The notes: generated from the sequence alone by a model not told the origin. A stretch of 32,002 nt of DNA from an uncultured Catenibacterium sp. (GCF_900540665.1 NZ_UQGV01000014.1:1-32002); one strand, 5' to 3'. Shown: positions 1 through 8,759, counted from the stretch's first letter. Numbers and translations are program-made.

Positions 1-48
1 ACGGCGACGATAGTGTGAAGACGCGACAATAGCAAGCTGCCAGGTCCT
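1..48 (+). rRNA. rrf: 5S ribosomal RNA, 3' end (partial)
   Basis: The first 48 bases match the 3' third of bacterial 5S rRNA. GACGATAGTGTG corresponds to the GAUGGUAGUGUG block of E. coli 5S. GACAATAGCAAGCTGCCAGGT corresponds to the GAGAGUAGGGAACUGCCAGGC end, the 3' strand of helix I. A run of eight T follows directly, fitting transcription termination. The 5' part lies outside the window. This was recognised by eye, not with a covariance model. Confidence 0.8.
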
Positions 49-314
49 TTTTTTTATGTCTTCCTGCGTGAGGGCTTTTTTATTGAAAAAAATTTATGAA
101 ACGTAATGCTATTACAATAAACAATAATGCAAGGATGAAATATTATTGAAAATGATATGTAACATGTTTAAATTCACTGAAACAGGGTGAAAAAGTGTTG
201 AAATTCAAGATGAAAAGCGTTGTATTGGTTCCGCGCTTATGTAAAATATTACCAAAGTGTACATTTTGTGAGATTTTATTATTTGTGAAAGATACAAAAT
301 AAGAATGGAATAAA
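49..314. other. Intergenic region between 5S rRNA and the pilus locus
   Basis: The stretch begins with T-rich tracts at about 49-56 and 78-84 that probably terminate the rRNA transcript. The rest is very AT-rich and shows no convincing ORF. The promoter of the pilus genes must lie here or further upstream; a weak candidate is listed separately. Confidence 0.6.
198..226 (+). promoter_or_regulatory. Weak candidate promoter of the pilus locus
   Basis: TTGAAA (198-203) and TGTATT (221-226) are separated by 17 bases. An overlapping alternative is TTGTAT (220-225), 16 bases, then TAAAAT (242-247). Neither is strong, and in such AT-rich DNA either could be chance. Confidence 0.3.
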
Positions 315-866
315 ATGATGGTTAAAACGAATGAACATATTGAGGATAGTCCAGTAAGAGGAGATAAGAAACAATCACACAAAAGTAAAGCTATTTCTTT
401 TATACTTGCGATAGTGATTGCTCTTTTTGTATCTCAAAAAATATATATATTTAAAATAACCAGTTCTACAATGTCACCTTCGTTAAAGTCAGGACAGTTT
501 GTAGTGGCAGTTAAAAAGAAAGAAATAAAACAAGGAGACCTTATAGCCTTTTGGCGTGGTAATAAGTTACTTGTCAAACGTGTTATTGCAGGTCCTGGAG
601 ATAAAGTAGAGATTGATATGAAAGGGAACGTATCAGTCAACGATAAAAAAATCAATGAAAGCTATATTAATAAAAAAGAGTTAGGAAAAAGTGATATAAG
701 TATGCCACATAGTATAGATAAAGATCATTGGTTTTGTATGGGAGATAATCGTCAATTATCCATAGATTCAAGAACTGTATTGGTGAGCGATGTCTCAAAA
801 AATCAAATAGAAGGTACAATTATATTAAGAATCTGGCCATTAAATAAGTTTAGAGTAATTCAGTAG
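315..866 (+). CDS. Signal peptidase I-like protein of the pilus locus (SipA-like), Thr at the nucleophile position
   Basis: This 183-residue protein has one N-terminal membrane segment (about residues 26-45) and the extracytoplasmic S26 fold signatures. The general-base lysine is K88 in VKRVIAGPGD, and the GDN...S.DSR box spans 143-153. The serine that precedes Met in the canonical SMxP motif is Thr52 here (SSTMSPSL), so the usual Ser/Lys dyad reads Thr/Lys. Pilus loci of streptococci encode SipA-type proteins of this family that lack catalytic residues yet are needed for pilus assembly. A similar accessory role is inferred from its position directly before the pilin genes. It could also be a slow peptidase using Thr52 or the adjacent Ser51. 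Two in-frame ATGs (315, 318) are possible and the upstream Shine-Dalgarno is weak. Confidence 0.85.
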   Translation: MMVKTNEHIEDSPVRGDKKQSHKSKAISFILAIVIALFVSQKIYIFKITSSTMSPSLKSGQFVVAVKKKEIKQGDLIAFWRGNKLLVKRVIAGPGDKVEIDMKGNVSVNDKKINESYINKKELGKSDISMPHSIDKDHWFCMGDNRQLSIDSRTVLVSDVSKNQIEGTIILRIWPLNKFRVIQ

Positions 867-885
867 AAAGGAGGCGCCTTAGCGT

Positions 886-3800
886 ATGAAAGTTGTGCAA
901 TATTTTAAACACACAAGAAATTTAAATGCCTATGTCAAAAAATATAAACGAGTTACACAAGCATTAATGTGTATATTTATCTTATGTGCTGCCTTTGTAT
1001 TAACAACGCATGCTGGGGCTGAAACACATAATTTACAGAATTATACCTATGTTAAGTATTCTCAGCCATCTGAGTCAGATGACCAGGATTCATTAAAACT
1101 TCTTACTACTGATGAGTCAACCACTCATCCAGTCTATGTCCTACAAAATAACAATATAAAATCTGTAAAAGTATCTACAGATAAAAACAGTGATGGTGTA
1201 CAAAATGGAACCATTACACCTAATACTAAATATCTTAAGTTTAAAGTAGAATTTCAGAATATCCATGCTGATACATTAGAAAATCAATATGGTGGGTCTT
1301 TTACCTATAACCTACCTGCATTCTTCCGTTCTACAAGTACTACAGAAAGACCAATCATTGATAAGAATAATAAACAGATTGGTACAATTCATGTAGAAAA
1401 CGGACAGGCAATTGTGACTTATACAAAAGAATTCTTAGCAAGTTTAGGTGATAATGCGACACTTTCTGGAAGCTTCTTCTTAGAAGGAGAAGTAGATCTT
1501 ACTACATTAGATAAAGACAATGGCTCTCTAGAAGCAACCTTCCCAAATGGAAGCATCAAACTAGAATATGGTCCAAGCTTCTTAGAAAAGTATAGTGATG
1601 TCAAAGTAGAGAAGTCTTATACAAAAGATCCAAGTAGTGATTATATTAAATACACACTCACTGTATCAGCAGGTCCTGATGGCAGTAAAAATGTCTATGT
1701 AGTCGATAAGTTCACTAACAATAAGAATCTAGTCACTTATGCAGGCAATATCTCTTATACACCTACAACATTAGGTACTAATGAAGATGGACAAAAACCA
1801 TATGAAACAAAAAGAACTGATACACCAGGAAAAATCTATCTAACAAATCAACCAACTTCAGATAAAGAGATTCCTGAGCCAGTAATTGGTGGCTCAAATA
1901 TTACTCAACCAGGAAGCATTGTCTGGTCAGTAGATGAATTAAAACCTAATGAAACAAGAACATTAACTTACTTTGTCTTGCTTACAGATAAACAAAATAT
2001 CAGAAATCAGAAAATCATCAATAAAGCATCAGTACTTAATAAAAAAGGTGATGAAACATATTTAAAGGGATCTTCTGAAAAAACATTTACTCCATCAATC
2101 ACTTATGGTATGACAAAAAATATCATTTCTACAAATGGTAAGCAGTATACAAAGGATCAAGATGGAAACTATATTGTTCAATACAGATTGAATTTCACTT
2201 TAAATACGAATAGTAACTATCCTTTAAAGAATTATGCATTCTTTGATTATTTAAACTATAGTGGTCGTTCAACTGATGATAAGATGTTACCTTATATCTC
2301 ATATATTCAAGATTCTGTAGAGTTATATCAAATTAAAGGAAATACAGATACAAAAATTGATTCATCTCACTATAAGGTGGAATGGGAAACAACTGGAACG
2401 AACTATAAAGAGAATTGGACTGATGGTAATCCAAAACGCTTTAAACTAAGTGGTACAGATGATCATCCTATGACTGTTTATCCAGGTGATAGTTACTATG
2501 TAACCTATAAACTAAAGATTCAACCTGAAGTCTATGCCGCAATGCAGTCAGGACAGGTGACAATCAAAAACGTATATGCTAATGACGCAGATAACGCAAA
2601 GTATCTGGCAGGTATGTTAGATAGAACTATGATAACACTTGATCTGAATGACTATACATGGATTCATAAGGTTAAAGATAGTAATGTCACTACAAATGAT
2701 CAAACAATCCATATGAATTCAGATATCTATGTAAAGAAGAATAATACTTATGAAAAAGATTCTTCAGTAAGTAGCTTTATAGTTCCAGAAGGAAGCTATA
2801 AATATACAGTCAATCTGAATAAATCACAGAACCAGTTTGATATCACTCATGCAACTTTAAAGGATGCATTGAGTTCAGATATTATGCATTATGTTGGTTA
2901 TGTAAAAATAACTGCTTATGAATATGATGCAAATACAAATGCTTATAAAGATAAAGAATCCAAATGGCTAAAGATTGATAAACAGAATTCATTTGAACTT
3001 AAACTTTCAGAACTTGGCTGGTCAAACAGCTATGGCTATCGCTTTGATTATTATGCTCAGACTGAGGATTTAAGTGAAGTCGGTCAGATTAAAGTCACTA
3101 ATACGTTCACATTAAATGGAAAGGTTGTGAGAGGTAATAATAAATTCAACTTCACCAACAAAACAGCATCTCAAACAACGCAGGTGAATGGTTTCTATAA
3201 CCTCAATGTGAATAAGAGTGCCTGGTATTATGAAAGACCAGTAGAAAATGCGACTACTTGGGAGAATGGAACTTTCTATTGGGTAATAGAAGTCAATGGA
3301 TCAGCTATTAGAGAAGGTACAAAAATTAAAGATGCAGTAGTGAAAGAGAATAACATCACTGATTCTTACCTTCATACTGATTCTATTGCAGGTATCTATC
3401 AAGGAAAGCTCACTAAACAAATAGGTGCATGTAAAAACTATCAAGAGTTCTTAGACTCAAATACAGGTCTAGTAGATAAAAAAGATCTATTTGATCATGA
3501 ATATACAAATAATAAGAACTTTACTGGAAACAACAAGAGTGAACTCACACTCACTGCAAAACAAACAATCAATCTAGAAAATGATGAAAATATCTATATG
3601 ATCATTAAGACAGAACCTTCACAGATTCCTACAGATAATCGTGACACATTCACTTATAAGAATGAAGTACTCCTAAAGGACACAACAGATACATCATTTA
3701 ATAAACGTAATGATGCTACGCAGTCACTTCATGGTGGAGGAGATTTGTTGAAGGAGTTCAATTTTACATTTAGTTATGATGGAGAACAGGCCACTATTCT

Positions 3801-5652
3801 TAAAGATGGTACTGACAATAACACAAGTAAAATTGCGACAAATATTCTAGACCAGACAACAGGTAATGGTATATATGCATCCTGGGTCTTTAAAGTCAAC
3901 TATGCAGGTGACTTGAACGGTGATTACCGTGTATTAGAAGATATTCCAGAAGGTATGGAACTTGGTTATATACGTATCAAGTGGCATGGTAGTCAAGCAG
4001 GCTCTGTTGTTTCTAAGACAATGGATGACTTAGGTGATGATTATAATGTATATTCCAATACAGCAATCAATGATAATGGACAAAATCAAAGTACAACCTA
4101 TTACTATAATAAGAAGACAAATAAAGCTCTTATTAAACTAGGTGAATTTGAGAACAAACATACAAGAGATGAATGTTCAATTGATGTACAGGTTGTCTGT
4201 CGTGTCACTGATTCTAAAGTATTACTTGGTGGACAGTCTAAAACCTTTGCGAATAAGGTCACATTACAAAGTAATGATGGAGAAGAACAACTAGCCACTT
4301 CAAGTTCTACTGCAGCACTTGAAAAGAACAGCTTAGATAAAAGCCATCCTGAAACATTTAATGGACAAACAATCAAGTATACAATTACAGCTAATACACT
4401 TTCTCAGAAGTTACCATCTAATGATGGCAATAAGCTGACATTAGTGGATAAGCTGGGCGATACATTAGAATTAGATATTACAAGTATTGAAGCAAAAGAT
4501 GATGCTGGAAACTCTGTAGAGATAGAAAAAGCTTTTAATCCAGAAACAAATACTTTAGAAATCTCAATTCCAAATGAAAAGAAAATTATTATTACTTATA
4601 CAGTCACCGTCAACATTCCACCAGATACAACATCAACGGTATCTAACAAGGTCTATTGGAAGTCATATGGTAGTGATGGTGGTAAGAATGATGTTATTCC
4701 AAACTTCAGCTATAACCTGAATGCAGGTGGTAGTACGACAAGTACGGACAATCCTGAATTATCTATTAAAAAGATCGATCAGGATAATGCGAATCTAATG
4801 AGTGGAGTTATATTTGATATATATGAATGTCTACTCAATGGAGATAAGATTCAAAGAGTTGAAGGTATTCAAACAAGTGGTCAGACAGAAAATGGAGTAT
4901 TTACTGTAAAAGCACCATTTATCACTTCATACAATAAAATCTATGAAGTCAAAGAAAGAAATACACCGGATGGATATATTAAGGACGATAGTTCTTATTA
5001 TATTATCTGTGTAGATAAAGAGAATAACGATGATTACTCAGACTATGTAAAACAATGTATTGCTTATTTTGAAACACAATCGAATAGGAAATACAAAATC
5101 GCTTATTCTGCTGAAGATTTTAATCTCACTATATATAACTCACAGACAGGGATAGTAGTTAAAAAAGCATTTATCAATAATGCAGCAGGTACTTCTCATA
5201 AACCAGTGAGTGGAACATATACATTTGGATTATATGACAAACCACAAAGAGATGGTTCACCACTACAAGTAAAAACAATTACTTATAGTACAGGTGAAAC
5301 AGAAGAGAAGACCACAAAATTCATCAATCTTAAATTAAATACTACATATTTTGTATTTGAATTAGATGATGAAGGCAATCCAATCACTGATACTTCTCAA
5401 GAAGTAAAAGTGAATAAACTGCCATATGTTGTAGATTATAATGTAAATGGTAATTCTACAAGTAAGGCAGTAGTAGGAGATGAAGTCATAGTGACTAATA
5501 GTCTCCGTACAAAGATGCTACCTTCTGTAGGTAGCAGATTAACCCTGATTTACAGACATTTAGGATTAGTAATGGTAGTTGCTAGTTTTATAGTTCTGTT
5601 GATCATATATAAAAATCGCGTTAAGGAAAAAGAAGAGGAGATAGGGAAATGA
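886..5652 (+). CDS. Very large ancillary/tip pilin or adhesin, LPSVG sorting signal
   Basis: This 1588-residue secreted surface protein has a long positively charged N terminus and a hydrophobic segment (about 25-43) ending in HAGA, a plausible signal peptidase site. The bulk is Thr/Asn/Tyr-rich beta-type sequence with several KDxxxxYIKYTLTV-like stretches, typical of isopeptide-bonded pilin and adhesin modules. Near the C terminus (about 1288-1410) is a SpaA/Cna_B-type domain, with KKIDQDN at its start and the E-box YEVKERNTPDGY (E1354). A further beta domain leads to the cell-wall sorting signal LPSVG (1545-1549), a hydrophobic helix and a charged tail. Position before the backbone pilin and sortase C, and its size, suggest a tip adhesin. 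No vWA MIDAS motif was seen. Its ligand is unknown. The ribosome binding site AAAGGAGG lies at 868-875. The stop overlaps the next start by four bases. Confidence 0.88.
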   Translation: MKVVQYFKHTRNLNAYVKKYKRVTQALMCIFILCAAFVLTTHAGAETHNLQNYTYVKYSQPSESDDQDSLKLLTTDESTTHPVYVLQNNNIKSVKVSTDKNSDGVQNGTITPNTKYLKFKVEFQNIHADTLENQYGGSFTYNLPAFFRSTSTTERPIIDKNNKQIGTIHVENGQAIVTYTKEFLASLGDNATLSGSFFLEGEVDLTTLDKDNGSLEATFPNGSIKLEYGPSFLEKYSDVKVEKSYTKDPSSDYIKYTLTVSAGPDGSKNVYVVDKFTNNKNLVTYAGNISYTPTTLGTNEDGQKPYETKRTDTPGKIYLTNQPTSDKEIPEPVIGGSNITQPGSIVWSVDELKPNETRTLTYFVLLTDKQNIRNQKIINKASVLNKKGDETYLKGSSEKTFTPSITYGMTKNIISTNGKQYTKDQDGNYIVQYRLNFTLNTNSNYPLKNYAFFDYLNYSGRSTDDKMLPYISYIQDSVELYQIKGNTDTKIDSSHYKVEWETTGTNYKENWTDGNPKRFKLSGTDDHPMTVYPGDSYYVTYKLKIQPEVYAAMQSGQVTIKNVYANDADNAKYLAGMLDRTMITLDLNDYTWIHKVKDSNVTTNDQTIHMNSDIYVKKNNTYEKDSSVSSFIVPEGSYKYTVNLNKSQNQFDITHATLKDALSSDIMHYVGYVKITAYEYDANTNAYKDKESKWLKIDKQNSFELKLSELGWSNSYGYRFDYYAQTEDLSEVGQIKVTNTFTLNGKVVRGNNKFNFTNKTASQTTQVNGFYNLNVNKSAWYYERPVENATTWENGTFYWVIEVNGSAIREGTKIKDAVVKENNITDSYLHTDSIAGIYQGKLTKQIGACKNYQEFLDSNTGLVDKKDLFDHEYTNNKNFTGNNKSELTLTAKQTINLENDENIYMIIKTEPSQIPTDNRDTFTYKNEVLLKDTTDTSFNKRNDATQSLHGGGDLLKEFNFTFSYDGEQATILKDGTDNNTSKIATNILDQTTGNGIYASWVFKVNYAGDLNGDYRVLEDIPEGMELGYIRIKWHGSQAGSVVSKTMDDLGDDYNVYSNTAINDNGQNQSTTYYYNKKTNKALIKLGEFENKHTRDECSIDVQVVCRVTDSKVLLGGQSKTFANKVTLQSNDGEEQLATSSSTAALEKNSLDKSHPETFNGQTIKYTITANTLSQKLPSNDGNKLTLVDKLGDTLELDITSIEAKDDAGNSVEIEKAFNPETNTLEISIPNEKKIIITYTVTVNIPPDTTSTVSNKVYWKSYGSDGGKNDVIPNFSYNLNAGGSTTSTDNPELSIKKIDQDNANLMSGVIFDIYECLLNGDKIQRVEGIQTSGQTENGVFTVKAPFITSYNKIYEVKERNTPDGYIKDDSSYYIICVDKENNDDYSDYVKQCIAYFETQSNRKYKIAYSAEDFNLTIYNSQTGIVVKKAFINNAAGTSHKPVSGTYTFGLYDKPQRDGSPLQVKTITYSTGETEEKTTKFINLKLNTTYFVFELDDEGNPITDTSQEVKVNKLPYVVDYNVNGNSTSKAVVGDEVIVTNSLRTKMLPSVGSRLTLIYRHLGLVMVVASFIVLLIIYKNRVKEKEEEIGK

Positions 5653-7180
5653 AATTAATGAAGAGAATTTTAGCCATTGTCTGCACTTTTGTGATGATCA
5701 TTTCAATGGCTACTGGTGTTAATGCGGTAGAAACTACTGCAACAACTTCAACACCAACAAAAGGTAGTATTACACTTGAGAATGCAATTGTAGGCGAGCA
5801 GTATAAGATTTATAAAATTCTAAAACTTGAAAGTTATGATAAAGCTAATAACGCTTATTCATATATGAGAAATGGCGATAAGTGGGATGATTTTATTACT
5901 GGAACTCAAGGTACTAAATTTTTTGAAACAACTACTGATGGTTATGTGAAATTTAAGGGCAATCAAGCTAACGATACTGAAGCTCGTAAGCTTGCAATTT
6001 ATGCAATTGGTTATGCACAAAAAAATAACATTACTGAAACTAAATCAGTAGTAGCAACAGCGACTTCTAAAACTGAAACAACTAAAGCTGTATTTGACAA
6101 TTTAGATTTAGGTTACTATGTAGTTGAATCAGCTTCAGGAACAGCTTGTGCTATTACAACTACAAATCCAGATGCTACAATTAAAGACAAGCATGAAAAT
6201 CCAAGTGTTAATAAGATAATTCTAGATGGTGGTGCAGTAAGTGATAACAGTAAGCAAAACTCTGTAAATCTTGGTCAAGTAGTTCAATTTGAAACAACTA
6301 TTAATGTGAAACCTGGTGCAACGAATTACATTTTACACGATGTAATGGATCCTAACTTAGAAAATTGTTTTGTTTATGAAGTTTATTGTAATCTTACTGA
6401 TAGCCAAAAAAAGAATATAAGTTTACCTACAACAGGTGAAGAGAGGATGGTTAATGTTAGACCAGGTCCTTTTAATAATGAAAACCTACAGATGAATGTA
6501 CTTTCGAACTTTCATTCACCAACTTGTTCTATACAACATATAAAGAAAGAATTGATAAAGGTGAATTAAATAAAATTTATGTTAAGTATTTCGCAACAGT
6601 AAGTAATAAAGCGCCTATTAACACAGCAATGAAGAATACAACATTTTTAACATATGGTAAAAACAATGTAGAGAGTGATAAATCTGAAACTACAACTTAT
6701 ACTTATGGTATTCCAGTATTCAAATACACTGGAACTAATACACCTCTTGCAGACGCTAAGTTCATCTTATCAAAAGTAGAAAATGCGACTGAAAAAGAAG
6801 CAATTAAGTTTACTCCAAATGGTTCACTTTATCGTTATAGTATTGATCAGACAAAGGGCAGCACAACTTTAACATCTGACGATAAGGGTCATGTTTATAT
6901 ACATGGTTTACAGGAAGGTATTTACTACCTTAAAGAAACAGAAGCACCAAAAGGTTACAACAAAATCCAGAAATCTATTAAGATTGAAATCTTATCTGAT
7001 GGTAAGATCAAGGTAAATGATGAAGCAATCGAAGGTGATGTAAAAGTATTAAACAACACTGGTTCATTATTACCTAGTACCGGTGGTATGGGTACAACAT
7101 TAATCTATGTTGTAGGTTCTATTTTAGTATTAGCTTCTGGTATGGTATTATTCTCTAAGAGAAAAGAAGGAACTAACTAA
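5649..7180 (+). pseudogene. Backbone (major) pilin, LPSTG, split by a frameshift
   Basis: Two overlapping reading frames encode the two halves of one SpaA/FimA-type major pilin of about 510 residues. The first (5649-6569) gives a signal peptide ending in GVNA, an N-terminal D1-like domain with E-box GYYVVES, and a Lys-containing segment (IKDKHENPSVNK) where such pilins carry the polymerisation lysine. The second (readable from 6482, ending at 7180) gives the rest: a Cna_B domain with YLKETEAPKGY, then LPSTG, a membrane helix and a basic tail. Pilin-like sequence switches frame between about 6478 and 6495; a single missing base explains it. As written, the product would stop at 6569 without its anchor. 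This may be a real loss, phase variation or a sequence error. It follows the tip gene with a 4-base overlap. Confidence 0.85.
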
Positions 7181-7198
7181 TTATATAAATACATTATT

Positions 7199-7222
7199 TA
7201 GGGAATGATTTATCATTCCCTA
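7199..7222 (+). terminator. Hairpin between backbone pilin and sortase genes
   Basis: GGGAATGA (7201-7208), loop TTTA, TCATTCCC (7213-7220) form a perfect stem extended by two A-T pairs on the outside. It is followed by TATTAAAT, not a clean T-run, so it is more likely a partial terminator or mRNA-stabilising hairpin than a full stop. It would lower sortase expression relative to pilin. The sortase ribosome binding site (AAGGAG) lies just downstream. Confidence 0.5.
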
Positions 7223-7248
7223 TTAAATAGTAAGGAGATGAATGTAAG

Positions 7249-8085
7249 ATGAGAAAACATATGGCGACAATTATCGCAGTACTTGTTTTTATTACAGGAA
7301 TCTCCTTATTACTTTATCCAACAGTAAGTGAATACTGGAATTCATTATATCAATCAAAAGTAGTTGCTAACTATTCTGATAAGATGAAGAAGATGAATCA
7401 GAAAGAAAAGCAGGCAGCTATTGATAAAGCCAAAGCTTATAATGAAACTTTAGTTAATAATGATGCACGTTTTACACCAACAGAAGAACAGCTTGCTGAA
7501 TATAAGAGTCTTTTAAATGCAGATGGTTTAGGTATGATGGGATATATAGTAATCCCTAAGATTCATTTAAAGCTTGCTGTATCTCATACAGTGGATGCAT
7601 CTGTCTTACAGGTAGGTGTAGGGCATCTAGAGGGTTCAAGCTTACCTGTTGGGGGTAAATCAACTCATTGCGTCTTATCAAGCCATAGAGGTCTTCCTAG
7701 TGCTAAACTCTTTACAGAACTAGATTTATTAAAAGAAGGGGATATATTCTATCTTCATGTCTATGACCAAGTTTTGGCATATGAAGTTGTTCAAATTGCT
7801 ACTATAGAACCGGATGACTATAGTTTATTTGAAATAGAAGAAGGGAAAGACTTATGTACATTATTTACATGTACACCCTATGGTATTAATACACAGCGTT
7901 TAGTTGTAAGAGGACAACGTGTTGATAACACGATAGACGCATCTAAACTTCATTCAGATGCGATTAAGATCAATAAATATATTGTCGCAATCTGTATTGC
8001 GATTATTATCCTATGTACTGGATATACTATTCGTAAACTAGTAAGGAAAGTAAAAAGGCATAGAGTACAAAGCACACCTTCATAG
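7249..8085 (+). CDS. srtC: Class C (pilin-polymerising) sortase
   Basis: This 278-residue transpeptidase is anchored by an N-terminal helix (about 5-24) and a C-terminal helix (about 243-260), the two-helix layout of class C sortases. The catalytic triad is visible: H146 in LSSHRG, C208 in LFTCTPYG and R217 in INTQR. Enzymes of this class cut the LPxTG motif of a pilin and join it to a lysine of the next subunit, building the pilus outside the membrane. The flexible lid before the core usually carries a DP(W/F) motif; at the matching place (about 70-77) the sequence reads NNDARFTP, so the lid anchor is atypical. As the only sortase in the locus it probably polymerises the pilin encoded upstream. 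A housekeeping sortase would have to be elsewhere. Confidence 0.95.
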   Translation: MRKHMATIIAVLVFITGISLLLYPTVSEYWNSLYQSKVVANYSDKMKKMNQKEKQAAIDKAKAYNETLVNNDARFTPTEEQLAEYKSLLNADGLGMMGYIVIPKIHLKLAVSHTVDASVLQVGVGHLEGSSLPVGGKSTHCVLSSHRGLPSAKLFTELDLLKEGDIFYLHVYDQVLAYEVVQIATIEPDDYSLFEIEEGKDLCTLFTCTPYGINTQRLVVRGQRVDNTIDASKLHSDAIKINKYIVAICIAIIILCTGYTIRKLVRKVKRHRVQSTPS

Positions 8086-8096
8086 GTGTGTTTTCT
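8069..8096 (+). terminator. Intrinsic terminator of the pilus locus
   Basis: CACACCT (8073-8079), loop TCAT, AGGTGTG (8084-8090), followed by TTTTCTT. The srtC stop codon (8083-8085) lies inside the hairpin. It separates the pilus genes from the ribosomal superoperon. Confidence 0.8.
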
Positions 8097-8295
8097 TATA
8101 CCTAGAGCACTTTATTATTGTATACAATCTTATTTTAGATAGATCCAGAAATGCTGAAAAATGATGTTTTCAAAAGAAAATAAGTTCATTTTATATTATT
8201 CCGCAAATGTTTGCGCTTACATTCTATGATCAAAAAGTGTTGGATTATTCAATGAAAAATTTATTAAAAAAATCTAAAAAAAGTGTAAAAAGGGG
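8097..8295. other. Intergenic region upstream of the S10 promoter
   Basis: AT-rich sequence without a supported gene. The only structure I see is the inverted repeat CGCAAA-TG-TTTGCG at 8202-8215 (arms of 6, perfect), about 80 bases upstream of the S10 promoter. It could be a protein-binding site; its role is unknown. Confidence 0.5.
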
Positions 8296-8324
8296 TTGAT
8301 TTCTCTGTTTTATTACGGTATTAT
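8296..8324 (+). promoter_or_regulatory. Promoter of the S10-spc-alpha superoperon
   Basis: TTGATT (8296-8301), a 17-base spacer and TATTAT (8319-8324) form a good housekeeping sigma promoter, with A-rich sequence (8261-8291) directly upstream that resembles an UP element. Transcription would start near 8331, giving a leader of about 120 nt. Confidence 0.75.
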
Positions 8325-8330
8325 ATGACC

Positions 8331-8450
8331 GTTGTGAAACGCAAAGATGTGCGAGGTTGCTGAAACGCTGACAGCCGTTGTCATGAACGGAAGAGTGCTC
8401 AGGGAATTCGCATTGAGCGTTGTCTAACAAATAGACAAGGAGGAATAATC
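8331..8450 (+). promoter_or_regulatory. Structured 5' leader of the S10 operon
   Basis: Three hairpins can be drawn: CCGTT/AACGG (8375-8379 with 8386-8390), GCTCA/TGAGC (8397-8401 with 8414-8418) and TTGTCTA/TAGACAA (8420-8426 with 8432-8438). The third ends on the first bases of the Shine-Dalgarno (AAGGAGG, 8437-8443). In E. coli the S10 operon leader is bound by L4 for autogenous control. Whether this unrelated-looking leader binds a ribosomal protein is inference. Confidence 0.5.
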
Positions 8451-8759
8451 ATGGCAAACAACAAAATCAGAATCAGACTTAAGTCTTTTGATCACAAGAT
8501 CCTAGATGCTTCTGCAGAAAAGATCGTAGCTGCAGCTAAGAAGTCTGGTGCTCAGGTAGTTGGTCCTGTACCATTACCTACAGAAAAGGAAATTTATACG
8601 ATCTTAAGAGCAGTTCACAAATATAAGGATTCTCGTGAACAGTTCGAAATCAGAACTCACAAACGTTTAATCGACGTAGTGAACCCTACACCAGAAACAG
8701 TTGATGTTTTAACTAGATTAGAAGTACCAAGTGGTGTAGATATTGAAATCAAGTTATAA
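8451..8759 (+). CDS. rpsJ: Ribosomal protein S10
   Basis: This 102-residue protein is the head-domain 30S protein S10, also NusE, the partner of NusB/NusG in antitermination. The start IRIRLKSFDHKILD, GPVPLPT and the end of the helical core (EQFEIRTHKRLIDV) are hallmarks. Length equals the usual value. It opens the superoperon behind a structured leader, with AAGGAGG eight bases before the ATG. Confidence 0.98.
   Translation: MANNKIRIRLKSFDHKILDASAEKIVAAAKKSGAQVVGPVPLPTEKEIYTILRAVHKYKDSREQFEIRTHKRLIDVVNPTPETVDVLTRLEVPSGVDIEIKL

Noticed and set aside
4104..4376. Antisense open frames, for example within the tip pilin, L3 (8841-9197), L6 and S5 genes
   Set aside because: They lie opposite well-supported genes and show no ribosome binding site or recognisable protein pattern.
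6478..6495. Programmed -1 frameshift in the pilin gene
   Set aside because: No slippery heptamer of the X XXY YYZ type is found at the switch, and no strong downstream structure was seen. A simple indel is more likely.
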